A stretch of DNA of 64,000 nucleotides from Silene latifolia (taxonomy: Eukaryota > Streptophyta > Magnoliopsida > Caryophyllales > Caryophyllaceae). Below the pieces are notes generated by a model. It did no database searches and was not told where the DNA came from. It saw only the letters and a program-made list of their open reading frames with translations. The stretch covers positions 1,628,001 through 1,692,000 of the forward strand of contig NC_133526.1 in assembly GCF_048544455.1 (NCBI RefSeq). Direction: 5' to 3'. A program made the position numbers and the translations under genes. Shown in pieces: positions 1 to 10,610 of the stretch (the first letter of the stretch is position 1; each line of letters starts with the position of its first letter).

Positions 1-427
1 TTTGGTTGATAAAATTGAAAATGTGGAATTTGTCGTTGGATGAAGGAACTGATGCATTATGACAAAATAAACAACGAAAAGACATCCGAAAACAAAGAAG
101 GTAATAGCGTGAAAGGTTAGGTTAGGTAGTGTATATGTCGATGGACCACAAACCCAACCAAATGGAGTATCCATTAAAATACACTAAAGTTTACAACTTT
201 TACAACCAGACATCTACTGGTCCTCCCTATCTTTGAATAGTATGTTATGTAGTTCAAACTTCTACCTTAGATTTTGAGGAAGACTCGGTTCTATTCGGCC
301 GATAGGAGTTGAATTGAACTGAATTTAATGAAAATTGGACTGATGATCTGAAGTAAATTTAATTTTTAAAAAGATGAGCTAGTTGAACTGAAGTGAGTGG
401 AGCCGGGATGAACAAAACTGAACTGAA
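1..427. other. Intergenic, nothing recognised
   Basis: AT-rich sequence without a supported gene. Around 295-425 there is a loosely repetitive stretch of 'gaactgaa/gagctg' words, which looks like simple-sequence decay. Confidence 0.6.
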
Positions 428-616
428 ATGAGCTGCTGTGAAGAATCACATATTAGGTCTCCCACATCGGAGAACGAAGTGTAATTTACTTTATAAGTCA
501 AGGGGCTACAGCTCCACCCATTGCCAATTGGTTTTGGGATGGAACCTCTTTAGACTTATAAAGTGGACACTCTCTTCCTCGATGGGTGCGGCCCAAACCC
601 ATGTGCAATCTAACAT
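428..616 (+). repeat. Interspersed repeat with snRNA-promoter-like motifs
   Basis: The stretch contains TCCCACATCG, the core of the plant snRNA upstream sequence element (USE), followed about 20 bp later by TTTATAAG, a TATA-like box. It then continues into TTGCCAATTGGTTTTGGGAT and a GTGGACACTC segment. From memory, this order of words recurs as a dispersed repeat in many plant genomes. It starts near TGTGAA and stops near CTAACA, so it could be a short terminal-repeat-type element. No snRNA body follows, so I do not call an snRNA gene. Boundaries are approximate. Confidence 0.45.
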
Positions 617-2136
617 AAGCTGAAATTAAGTCAGAAAGAATAGGGTCTAAGTCTTTTTAGGACGGTGATATCCGTCTTCAGATGAAAACGGGTTAGTATA
701 CTTCTGCTTAAATATATAGGACAAGCTCTTTGTTACTCTCTAGGCATCCTCATTTGTTTTATTAACTATACTTAATACGTTTTAAGTTAAAACGGATACT
801 ATTGTTTTAAAACAAATATTAGGGTAGATTTTAAGGTCATAGACCCAAATGTTGTTTTCATGCAATGTTATGTTACATTCTTTAGTCCATTATAATCCAA
901 AGTATGTAGCCTCTTGTGCATGCCAGAGAGGTATAGCATGCATGATGTTGACACTCCTCTAGGAGTAAATTATGTCCTTTTAACATCGTTGTGCGACGTA
1001 TGGTTTTGTAAAGTTGGTCATAACGTCACTCGGAAATATATCGTCCACTCGATAGATTTTATGCCTGTGTTAGATAACCGATTAATTAGTACTTTCACAA
1101 AGTGAGTGGCAAGCTAAGTAACTTACCCTTTGCCAATATCATTCCCCTTTCATAATACTTGTGCATAAAATGTCGTCGTTATCGTATGAGATGTAAAAGA
1201 TATTGTAGAATCGTTGTATGCCATACAACGGTCTCAATAACAGATACGGAGTAATATAAAAACCCAATATAGATAAATAAGAGAAATTTTTTACCACTTC
1301 TCATCCATTCTGGTTCTTATCTCGCCTTCAATTTGACATGTCTTGCTTAAGACGGGTATCCGTCTCATATATACAAGTAACGATTTTCAATTGAACCGAC
1401 CCCTATTAAGACCTCATTTTTCTTACCAATTCTCTTAATTAAATACTCGTACAAAAAAGTGACAAGCCACAAAAAAATTAAATTAATAACGATAGCAACT
1501 ACCTCTCCTATTAAATTAATTTAAATTAATAATTAAGCAAAACAAAAGCTAGACCTTAAACTGTCGTTGTCCATACCTAGCAAAGTAGCATGTTCTTGCT
1601 AATATATTTATATATACTTCTCATTTGTCCCTTAATTAGCTCTATCATCACTCTCAAATCCTGATTTATATAAAAATATTATGGAGTACCCACTTGTTAA
1701 CAAAGCTTTAATTTCTCTCAAATGCAAGATTTTCATATTGATAAAGTTTACATTATAATCCGTCGTTGAAGTCAATTTTAAACGTTTGTTCAATATATGT
1801 GAGATGTTCTCGATTAAAAAAACATATGAAATTTGCTTAAATGAAAGGAGTAATTCTATTCATTTTCCCTCAAAAAAATCTAATAAGAAGTTAAAGACAA
1901 CCAATTTCTGAGTTCGATTGTTGAATAGTAGATAAATGAATTTTGAGCAATAAATTAGGGTATTTTGTGTAGATTTTACGGGTTATTATCTTACAGTCAT
2001 AGTATAGTGTATCTGAATTCAATCTACCGTTGTAAAATTAAAAACAAATATATTTACATGTAATTTGTAATCCGCTTTTGCTTGAATAGTACTATGTACT
2101 GGGTAACTTTCAAATCTACGATCTATCATCCATTTT
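617..2136. other. Intergenic, no gene seen
   Basis: AT-rich, with only short open frames and no recognisable domain. Short GACGG/CCGTC words near 661-690 and 1345-1365 resemble parts of the inverted-repeat family seen at 6571 and 10481, but no complete copy could be outlined. Confidence 0.55.
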
Positions 2137-2157
2137 CAATCTTCGAGTATTAATTTT

Positions 2158-2272
2158 TTTTTAATGTATAGGGAGCCACAAAGGACAATTTTGTTGCTGA
2201 CAGGGATTGAACCCTGGTCATAATCCATGAATAACAAATTTCGTGATTTTACCAACTAAGCCGATATAGCTC
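2158..2272 (-). mobile_element. tRNA-derived SINE, 115 bp
   Basis: Read on the minus strand, this begins with a tRNA-like head. The A-box-like GGCTTAGTTGGTAAA is followed by the B-box-like GGGTTCAATCCCT, and the element ends in an A-rich tail (ATTAAAAAAA). It is bounded by a perfect 21-bp direct repeat at 2137-2157 and 2273-2293 (CAATCTTCGAG... in both), which is the target-site duplication expected of LINE-mediated retroposition. The perfect duplication suggests a fairly recent insertion. A true tRNA gene is excluded because no cloverleaf with an acceptor stem can be drawn from the flanks. Confidence 0.85.
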
Positions 2273-2293
2273 CAATCTTCGAGTATTAATTTT

Positions 2294-3720
2294 GATGCAT
2301 AGCAAATCGAGATAAAGTGTATGAAAAACAATAAATAATGACAAAAGGACTATATTAAAAAAATTAAAAAGAAAAAAGAAAATGAGTAAAGTAGTGAAGG
2401 AAATGTAACAATCAAAGATGAGGCATGTGGTTTGATTAGCAGTTGTCCTTCAAAAACAATGCAAACCCTGCGGACCCAATTCATTGCACAGTAAGACAAA
2501 AGCTCTACACACTGACACCCATACATAATCATCCCCACATTGCCCCTTCCCTTTACAATTATTATCGTCTAAACCGTCTTACAGTATGAAACCGTATTAA
2601 AACATCCATTATTGATCGTATTATCGTAATAGATGAAAGTTTTACGAATAAAAAAACCGTCTTACTAATGAAAATATGATAATAATGCAGACTGTTTTGA
2701 AATTTGGGACAAACAGAGGAGCATGTGTTATATTCACACGAATCCATGAAGCCGGAATCTCTTCAACACATATGTATCCGGGTAGCCTTTATCTTGATAT
2801 CTGTTGTCGCGGTCTAATCCCAAATGATGCTACGATGCCTCAATGTATGGTCTCGAGCACACGTGAACATATAACTCGGTTTTGGTTACAGTTATGAGTC
2901 GTGACTCGTGACTCAAGACGTCAACAATGGTCGCAGTCTCATAAGTCGTAACCAAAATTTGATATCATGCTCAGAATGTACACATTATAAGGAAAGACGG
3001 TAACAAATACGAGTACAGAGGAACTACAAAGCCATGGAAGCAAAGCAAACAAGAGTATTTCTTCAAGAAAAGGAGGAATTGTTTAATAACAGAAGATCTT
3101 AATCCCACTGAACAAAAGATTTTAGCGGCGGAAAATATAAAAAACAATGTTCAAGTTGATTGTACCTATACTAATACAAAATTAACTTGACCATGACATG
3201 AAGTTATAGCTTTCATCATCAGATAATGAGTTAGAAAGAACCAATCATTTAACAATTCATACCTCAAAACAGATTACGCAACGTAACACTCAGCTAACAA
3301 CATATGTTGCGGTCCATTAACAGAAACAGTCTAAGCATCGGACTAAGGCAAATGCATGGACTCGGAAATAATCAATAAAATGGACAGTTGAACCTGATTA
3401 GTTCATTTCTTATCTTCATGTACCATAATAACATCAAAGCGGAGATCAAATTCTCCAAACTAAACCATTAGAATGTTGACGGACATAGAAGGCTAAAAGC
3501 AGCTACTAAATTTGCAGTTAAATATGTTCTTGTACAGAGCAAAATAATACGTCAAGACACGAAATGCACTGAAGGATAGGAAGCTTACAAGCAAGGAGAC
3601 TAAAACAAAGACTCGAGCGTTGTCAGCATCAATCATCATAGAAATAGCTCGATATGTGACTGATATGTTGTAAAGGCCGAATTACACCTCCTTGCCTGAT
3701 AAAGTAAGCGACTTCTCTTC
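2294..3720. other. 3' flank of the GRAS gene
   Basis: No coding feature is supported. The part next to 3720 must hold the 3' UTR and polyadenylation region of the minus-strand GRAS gene. Short open frames at 2350-2900 have no recognisable content and were left out. Confidence 0.5.
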
Positions 3721-5576
3721 TCAACACCTCCATGCTGAAGCTGCAACAAGCTCTCGCCTCTGCCAGCTCAGCACTAGAGACGCCTGTCGCTTCTCTACAT
3801 GAAATCCCCTTCCCGGAGTCCTCTTCACCACATAATCCGCTTGGGTTTCAGTGAAATTACTGAACTGCAAAGGCACGAAACCAACGGAAGCAAAGAGGTT
3901 TTTCCAGTGGGGCATCTTGTCCGGAGCATGCAGACGGCCCAAGACCGAGTTTTCAATCCCAGGCTGGACAAAAAACTTCTCTACCTTACTCACAACATCG
4001 GAAGCTACATTGAGACCATCAAGAGACTCTAGTAGATTAATGCAGGATTCTAGGGAGTGGATTAGGTGTTGCGGGAAAGGAAGGTCACACCGGTCAAACC
4101 CTCTATCAAAAGACACCACAATCTTCGGGGATTGTTGCTTAATAAACCGAAGTATTGATGGGAGTACTGAAGGCCGAGTTGAAGATGCCCAAATGGGGAT
4201 ATGAACAGCAAAACACTCGTTCTCAGAGGTACTACTAAAATTGGGAAAGGAGGACAAGGACGGGTCAAACGAGTCCAAATTCACAATTTGAAAGTCGAAA
4301 GCAATGCCTATATCAATGGCAAATTGGACAAGGTTTTCACGAACAAGGGCAAGTTCAAAAGGGTGAGTTGTTGAAGGAACAACAGTAGTAATACGCAAAG
4401 ACGGAGCTCCCTTTTTCCTCAAGGGGAGCTCCTGAATCAAAGACGCCCATTGCGCCCCACAACCAATATCAAAATCAACAACATGAATAACATCAACATC
4501 ATCAAGAGCCTCAAGAATCGCTTGAGTACAAGTAAAATTCACAAACTGAGTAATAGGAGAAACCTCAGAAAACACCTTATAAGCATTCATCTTATGAACA
4601 ATATCGTAAGGAGTAAGCGTCTTAGGCGGGGGAACAGTAACTGGGTTGCTCAACTGAAGGAGCATTTGTAAAGCTTCCTTAAGGTACAATGCCGCCCTAA
4701 TAATAGGCGGTTTTCCCTGAATGGAAAGCTGTTGATTGAGCCGCGCCAATATCTCTTGCGCGAGTGAGAAATTCCCAGTTTGGATTAAATCAGCTGCCTT
4801 AAACAACTGATCTTTAACTCCCTCCTCTTGTCCCTTAGCCCTCATCACGGGCTTTTGCCCCGCGAATAATTCAGGTGGTAACCCCATTGGTATTTGGGTC
4901 AACCCACCCATCATCATTAATCCCGGGTTATGCCTTTTCAACTGAGGTTGAAACTGCTCAAACTGTTGACAGTAATTATTATTATTATTATTACCCAACA
5001 TTGTTGGTGACATTACAAAACTAGGGTTTGAGACGGTCTGAACCTGTTGCTGGTTCAGCAACAATTGGGGATTCAATATTACCGGTTTTTCAGCACCACC
5101 CACATTAAACGGTGTCGTAAATGACCCAATCCCAGAATTTGCAGAATGTAATTGGGTCGGGTTAGAATTGAAGGCATTATTAAAACAAACTTGGTCAACA
5201 ACACCAAGACCAGCATTACCCAAACCCGGGTCATCCGGGTCACCCATGATCCAAGGCAATAAAGCACCATCACCATTTGGGAATAAACTATCCCATTCCT
5301 CTAACCCAATCCCATTTCCTCCGTCTCCGTCTCCGGCTCCGCCTCCAGCAACATTATCAGAACCACCGTTTAGGCAAACTGGGTCCGCCACGCCGCCGGC
5401 GCCGCCTGTGAAAGAGGAAGAGAGGGTGGAGGCGGACGTTGGCGGACTTGGACTCCGACCTCTTATAGTATCCAGAGCAGATGTTGGTTCACTCTCCACA
5501 CAACTTGTTGTTCTTGAACAACTGTTGTTGTTGTTGTTGCTGCTGTTTTTCTCACAATTATTCGAATAAACTTGCA

Positions 5577-5607
<31 letters not shown>

Positions 5608-5700
5608 GGGCGGAAATTTGTTTAATGAATTCCAGTTGGGAGGAAATTGAGTAACCTCTAACACACCGTTTTGTTGAAATTTGTAGGGCATAGTTTGCAT
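3721..5700 (-). CDS. GRAS-family transcription regulator, HAM/SCL6 type, miR171 target
   Basis: The 659-residue protein has an uninterrupted frame. Residues 1-295 form a low-complexity N-terminal region with a polyglutamine run (about 32-41), poly-Asn and Gly-rich stretches. The GRAS domain fills the rest: leucine-rich part from about 298, the VHIID-type motif as VIHVVDFDIGCGAQW near 404-418, and the SAW end WQRRELVAASAWRC at the C-terminus. Within the domain, EILARLNQ is encoded by the miR171-complementary site, which only the HAM/SCL6/SCL22/SCL27 clade keeps at this place. Family knowledge: these nuclear proteins maintain shoot and root meristems and are cut by miR171. The start ATG lies directly after a leader-intron acceptor. 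I am confident of the clade but not of which paralogue this is. Confidence 0.95.
4733..4753 (-). promoter_or_regulatory. miR171 target site in the GRAS coding sequence
   Basis: The plus strand here reads TGATTGAGCCG followed by CGCCAATATC, identical over 21 nt to mature miR171 as I remember it. The minus-strand mRNA is therefore perfectly complementary. The site encodes the ILARLN part of the GRAS domain. miR171-guided cleavage at this site is the established control of HAM/SCL6 genes. Confidence 0.95.
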
Positions 5701-5819
5701 CTACAAAATTAAATTCAACCACATAATAAACAACATTTAATTAGTATAATTATCATAATTAAAAAATAAATAAATAAAACTAGATTTGGAAATTTGGAAA
5801 TAAAAGTTGAGGGATTTAC
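5701..5819 (-). other. Intron in the 5' leader of the GRAS gene
   Basis: On the minus strand, GTAAATCC begins at 5819 and TTTTGTAG ends at 5701, directly before the ATG at 5700. This gives a 119-nt AT-rich intron with proper GT-AG ends. An intron in the leader with an intronless coding region fits this GRAS clade. Inferred from splice signals only. Confidence 0.65.
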
Positions 5820-6278
5820 CATAGTTTTCCTTGATCTAAACACCCATTTCACAAAAGAGTGTGAAATTAGGGAAGAAAAAAATTAAAGCAAATTAATTTC
5901 TTCAATTAAACTTGCTTCCATTTTTCCACCAACATTACAAAAAAAAAAAAAAAAATTTTTTGGGGGGGGGGGATTTTTGTCTTGTGTTTAACAAGAAGAA
6001 GAATAGTTTCTTCTTCAAGTGGTTGATTTTTTGTTGGGAGGAAAAAGATGTTTTTCTTGTTGTAGCAAATTGTATTTGTATTTACACTAGAAAATTTGGA
6101 TGAAAGAAGGAGTTCTATGTAGCCTTGTTTGTTTTGCAATGGATGCGTGCATTATAAAAAAGTAAATAAAGTTGCCTTCTTCTCCTCTCTTTCTACTATA
6201 GTCCTCTCTCTATCTCTTAACTTTCTCTCTCTTATGTTTTTCCCTTTAATGTGTGATTTTAATATCTAGGTTATCTAG
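5820..6278. other. Leader and promoter region of the GRAS gene
   Basis: This holds the likely first non-coding exon and promoter of the minus-strand GRAS gene. It has an unusual homopolymer block near 5938-5972 (an A run, then T, then G), which would lie in the transcribed leader. A CT-rich stretch follows at 6178-6235 (GA-rich on the gene strand). A weak TATA-like TTTTATAATGC lies near 6150 on the minus strand. Core promoter position is uncertain. Confidence 0.4.
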
Positions 6279-6280
6279 TA

Positions 6281-6553
6281 CTCCCTCTGTACCAGACCAA
6301 AGGTAACACTTACTATAAACGGACCTACCACACCAAAGGTAACATTCTTTATTTGGCCCACAATATTACCAAATTATCCTTATACCCATTTGATATTTAC
6401 ACAAAATGTCATTACACACCCCACCTACTAACCCACAATTAAACCAACAATTACATACCCCACCTATTTTTTCCCTCTTTACCCTTACTTTTTCCACATT
6501 TTCTTAAATACTCCACTTTTCCCTACGTTACCTTTGGTGTGGTACGGAGGGAG
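6281..6553. mobile_element. Stowaway-like MITE
   Basis: 273 bp with terminal inverted repeats: left CTCCCTCTGTACCAGACCAA, and the right end, reverse-complemented, starts CTCCCTCCGTACCACACCAA. Both ends are bordered by TA (6279-6280 and 6554-6555), the Tc1/mariner target duplication. The interior is AT-rich and non-coding, so it is a non-autonomous copy. The inverted-repeat similarity continues well beyond 20 bp (CCAAAGGTAAC in both arms). Confidence 0.85.
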
Positions 6554-6570
6554 TACTTTCTTTATTCAGC

Positions 6571-6718
6571 TAGTCTTGTTTGTGACAGACTAATTTCGTC
6601 ACAAGTTTGTGACCTCTCACAAAAAGGGAGAGAGAACAAGGTGGGGCATACCCAATGTGTTTTCCACTCATCTCAACGGGTATTTTGTGACGGATATCGT
6701 CCGTCTTCAATGAGATTT
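6571..6718. repeat. Short inverted-repeat element, copy A
   Basis: Copy of the family also present at 10481-10610. Both begin TAGTCTTG and end GCCGTCTTCAATGAGATT or CCGTCTTCAATGAGATT. Both share an internal CACAAAA...GG(G)A block, an ATGTG(C/T)TTTCC word and GACGGATAT. The ends are imperfect inverted repeats (TCTTGCTAAAGAC against TCTCATTGAAGAC, best seen in the other copy), so a MITE is likely, superfamily unknown. Confidence 0.5.
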
Positions 6719-6719
6719 A

Positions 6720-7937
6720 GTGTTCTCTATTCCATTAAATTATTCGTTTTTCAAATTATGTGAAGAGAAATTTAAAAATGTAAATAATTTAATACAGCAG
6801 AAATAGTAAAGATGTAAACAATTCAATGAAACACAAGTAGTATACTGTAGGTTATTATTGTGATTTTTTAATTTTGTGTTTTACAAATTGAAATAGTTGT
6901 TTTATCCTTCCACTTTTGGTCCAAGCTAAGAGCGGGCTGGCATAGCCCGACCCGACTTGGCCTGCACCCAGGGTTGAATTTTGGTCAGTCAACTAACTCG
7001 GTCCTAAGCCAATCAGATCGTTCTCACAAGTCACAAGTCACAACTAATGTTGGGTTGGAGCTTCAATATTGAAGGCCCGGCTCGATTGCTAGTGAAGAAA
7101 GAAAACAAATCTAGCTCGCTTCATCACGAGTCTGTCCTAGACTCCAAGGCCAACCTAAGCAAGTTCGACCCCGCCCATATCTCCTCGTGTGCGTCGATTC
7201 CCTGAATGACCAGGGACGACCCGTTCTCCCGCTCTAATCCAAACTATGGGGTAGCTAATTTGATTTGAGCACGAGCTAGAGTTAAAAATCGGGTTTTGCT
7301 CGGAGCCTGCAAAATTGACATTTTTCTTGGCTCGAAAACGGTTGAGCTCAACTTGAACTCAAAACACCTTATGCTCGTATACTTTTTTTTCAATTTTCAC
7401 TTTATACAAGCTAATTAAAATAAATATTTCTATAAACTAGTGTAATTGTACTACTGGGTATAATTTAAAATGCAAAATTATATATATGTTTTAAATTATA
7501 CAAAAAAAAGTACCTCAATCGTCCCTTACTAAGGTTCACTCTTCTCATTTCAAAAAAAAAATGAAGGATCATAAAAATGTGTGGAGGAAAATGAAAATTG
7601 AAAACTCTGATAGCAGATAAAAATTCATAAAGAAAAGGGTGAATTTTATTTAGAGACCGTACAAAAAGGAAATGGTGAACTAACCAACATTTTGCCTAGC
7701 TAAAAAACAATTTAACTAAACTTAAAATGAGTTTTCACCAAACCGATTAAGAGTATTATTCATCGAACTAGCTCAACTTATTTAGATAACTAATCAACAA
7801 ATACATTATTTTTCACCATTGTTTATTCAATAAATTACATTTGACTTTATATTTGTCCATCCAAAAGTAAGACAATACATTGTATAATACAGTTGTGACT
7901 TATGACTTGTGAGAATTGGGAGCGCGATAGATTCATA
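6720..7937. other. Intergenic with decayed repeat DNA
   Basis: No gene is supported. Around 6930-7245 are GAGCGGG/CCCGCTCT ends and CCGACCCG words, and around 7260-7380 'gagctcgagctc'-like words. Both resemble worn hAT-type repeats, but I could not fix ends or target duplications. Confidence 0.45.
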
Positions 7938-7945
7938 GTGGTTAC

Positions 7946-8616
7946 TAGGGATGGCAGTGGGTCGGGGACCCGACCCAAACCCTGAGAGTCGGACCTTTAT
8001 GGGTCGGGTATGGGTCTCATTTTTTCAGACCTAATGGGTATGGGTCGGGTATGGGTCTTAAGAAAATATTTCGGGTCTGGGTCCGGGTCTAAGTTATGAG
8101 ACCCATACCCGACCCTTAGTTTATTAAAGAAAAAAAAAATCAAAATTACAACTTTTCTGAATTCATACTGGCAGATTGTAGAAACCCAACTAAAGTCTCT
8201 TTCTCTTCCCTCATCCCATAAAGTGATAAAACCCAACCAAACTCTTTCGACAATACCACCACTCCACCACCGACACAAAAACCACCACCACAAAGACTGA
8301 TACGCGACTGGTAACCACCTCTCTAATAGCCGTGACCGACAACCACCATTAACTATAGATTAATAAACTCATAATGTTAAAGTAATATGAATTGTTTTTT
8401 AATATTATAGACCCCATACCGTTAATCTTGTTATTAAAGTGGTAAACTCGGACCATGGGTAGACCCATACCCTACCCTTACCCATAGGGTCCGGGTATGG
8501 GTCCTCAAATTTTAGACCCTTGCGGGTCTGGGTCGGGTACGGGTCCAAAGGGAAAATCTCGGGTCGGGTCCGGGTCTAGGCGGACCCTACCCAGACCCTA
8601 CCCATTGCCATCCCTA
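7946..8616. mobile_element. Non-autonomous hAT-type element
   Basis: 671 bp with inverted termini TAGGGATGGCA (left) and TGCCATCCCTA (right), flanked by a perfect 8-bp duplication GTGGTTAC at 7938-7945 and 8617-8624. Termini of the TAGGG(A/T)TGGCAA kind with 8-bp duplications are diagnostic of hAT elements. The arms consist of many GGGTCGGGTATGGGTC-like words in opposite orientation, giving a long imperfect hairpin. No transposase frame is present. Confidence 0.88.
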
Positions 8617-8630
8617 GTGGTTACTACTTA

Positions 8631-8925
8631 CTCCCTCCCTTCAACTCCACTTTGTAAGTTTGCTTTTTGCACGGGTATTAAAGAGCGGGTTAAAAAAACT
8701 ATTAAAAGTACATAGGGAAAGAGAATGGAGAGGTTAAAAATATTAAAAAAATATAAAGGTGGGGTTTTATGGTGGATTAGTGTGGGGTATGGATGACATT
8801 TTTTGTAAATATAGATTTTTAATAAGGATAAAATAGTCATTTTCTTAGCCAAATAAGGAAACATGTAAAGTGGAGTTGAATGGACGAAAAGGAAATACTT
8901 GCAAAATGGAGTTGAATGGAGGTAG
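8631..8925. mobile_element. Stowaway-like MITE next to the hAT element
   Basis: 295 bp with termini CTCCCTCCCTTCAACTCCAC (left) and, reverse-complemented, CTACCTCCATTCAACTCCAT (right), bordered by TA on both sides (8629-8630, 8926-8927). It begins only 6 bp after the target duplication of the hAT element. The interior is non-coding. Confidence 0.8.
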
Positions 8926-8927
8926 TA

Positions 8928-10214
8928 CTAGTGCATGTCGCATTAGTAATACGAAATATAAAAATTTATTCAGTAAAAAAAACATGAAAATTTCCATAGA
9001 TTTTCATTCCTTTCTCTAGGTTATTCTATAGTAGTATCAAGATGTTATTCTATATTTTTAATATATATCTGAACCCCTTAAACTTAAAATATAGGTCATC
9101 TAGTAGTTACCGACTTTTAACATCTAGACTAACTGATAAATAGTTATTCTAACTTAATCAAATGTCTCAGTTTTGAACCCGAGAAATGAGAATACAACCG
9201 TGTTGACCTTCACAAGGCAAGACTCAAGTATTTCCCTCTTGTGGTCTTATTGTGTTAACCAGCTATCTTTTTTTTTTCTTTCTAAAACGAGTAATCATAT
9301 ATACGAGTATTTAGTTTAGTTTTGATATTATTGATTAAAAAGACAAAGTAAATTAATATATTATATTTTATTGTCCTTAAGGTTGATGAAAAGGTAGTAC
9401 TATGAAGACAAGAAAAGACCAAAAACATTACTGTTTTATTAAATTAAAACTGAAATTAATTTGTTTATTTGTTTAATAATTTTGCCAAACTTTGTCAAAT
9501 GGTTGGGCGAAAACTGGAGAAGTACTCAGCTTCCGCACCTTCCGCGTTCCTTCTTTACTTTCTATCTACACAAAGGTCTTTGTTCATAGGATCCACAAGA
9601 AGTGTTCTATAAAATCTTTGTACATTCAATTAATTTAACAAAAGATAAATAAAAAAATCTAAGAGAAAAGGAGTAATGTTAAATTGTTAATAGTATCGAG
9701 TACCCCTTAAAATCGACCTTCCGGTAAAAGTCAACTTAAATTCCCTCAAACTTAGTAGTCCAACAAAATCCGAAAACTTGGTGAATTGGCTGGTTGAACT
9801 AATCTAACCTGACCTAAGACCGAATTGATATTCGGTCACTATGTTTGTTCCAAGAGTCCCGACCCAATTCATATTGTAAAATGAGTACTTTTGATTTGAT
9901 GTTGACTCAGTCTGATTGATGCCCAAATAACAAATATGTTTAATAAAGATCCAAATAAGAATAACTGCGCCTTTCTTTTACGAAGTAATTGTTTTTTCTT
10001 GACAATAAAATATAATGAAAGAATGATTTTTTAAATGTGTGTCATAACTCATAAGGTATTGGCACGTGATAAGAAACTAATTAGAAAGCTTTTTAAGAAT
10101 ATAACATTGGAAATTAATCTACAAATTAGTATTTATCATAATTAATGAAATAATTTTATAATATTTTTTTATTAAGTTTTCTATTGTGTGCCCTTAGAAC
10201 ACGTATAACAAAAC
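8928..10214. other. Intergenic, no gene seen
   Basis: AT-rich, no supported frame. On the minus strand, 9150-9262 has a weak tRNA-like pair (TAGCTGGTTAAC and GGGTTCAAAACT) that could be a worn SINE head. No tail or target duplication was found, so it is not called separately. Confidence 0.45.
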
Positions 10215-10229
10215 CGATTTATTCATTAT

Positions 10230-10434
10230 TTTTTGATGACGAGGGAGTTGAATCCACCCGGGCCAATGCATTCCCGCACCATCACATGGATCATGTAAGC
10301 CATCCCCTTTGGGGGTTGCAGTGGCCAAGTAATCATCGCCCCAGCTGTTAGTCGAACCCGGAACCTCTCAACTTCTGCATTTCTGCAAGTTCCAAGGTTT
10401 AACCCGGCTACCACCAAACTAACACCACTTGATT
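10230..10434 (-). mobile_element. tRNA-derived SINE, 205 bp
   Basis: On the minus strand: A-box-like TTAGTTTGGTGGTAGC, then B-box-like GGTTCGACTAA about 55 nt later. An unrelated body follows, ending CTCGTCATCAAAAAATAA. Flanks carry a 15-bp duplication differing at one base (CGATTTATTCATTAT at 10215-10229 and CGATTTATCCATTAT at 10435-10449). Unlike the SINE at 2158, the tail is short and mixed. The ATG-led minus-strand open frame inside it (10226-10417) is a by-product of the SINE and not a gene. Confidence 0.8.
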
Positions 10435-10480
10435 CGATTTATCCATTATCATTACCTCCTTATGTCACATCTAAAACAGT

Positions 10481-10610
10481 TAGTCTTGCTAAAGACGGGT
10501 CGGAGCAAATGACGGGTAATGTCACTCACAAAACGGATAGGGGGGGACACCCCCATGTGCTTTCCTCTCTTCTTTAGAGTGACGGATATGTGCCGTCTTC
10601 AATGAGATTT
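10481..10610. repeat. Short inverted-repeat element, copy B
   Basis: Second copy of the family at 6571-6718, ending in GCCGTCTTCAATGAGATT and starting TAGTCTTGCTAAAGACGG. The ends pair imperfectly as inverted repeats. A run of seven G followed by ACACCCCC lies in the middle. Non-coding. Confidence 0.5.

Noticed and set aside
2158-2272. tRNA gene on the minus strand
   Set aside because: A- and B-box-like words exist, but the piece ends in an A-rich tail and has a 21-bp target duplication, so it is a SINE.
2676-2897. 73-codon plus-strand open frame
   Set aside because: No domain, no splice context, and length expected by chance.
3799-5569. Several open frames on the plus strand and in other frames across the GRAS gene
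   Set aside because: They are shadows of the minus-strand coding sequence and the CAA-repeat tract; no domain of their own.
10226-10417. 63-codon minus-strand open frame
   Set aside because: Lies almost wholly inside a SINE with its own target duplication.
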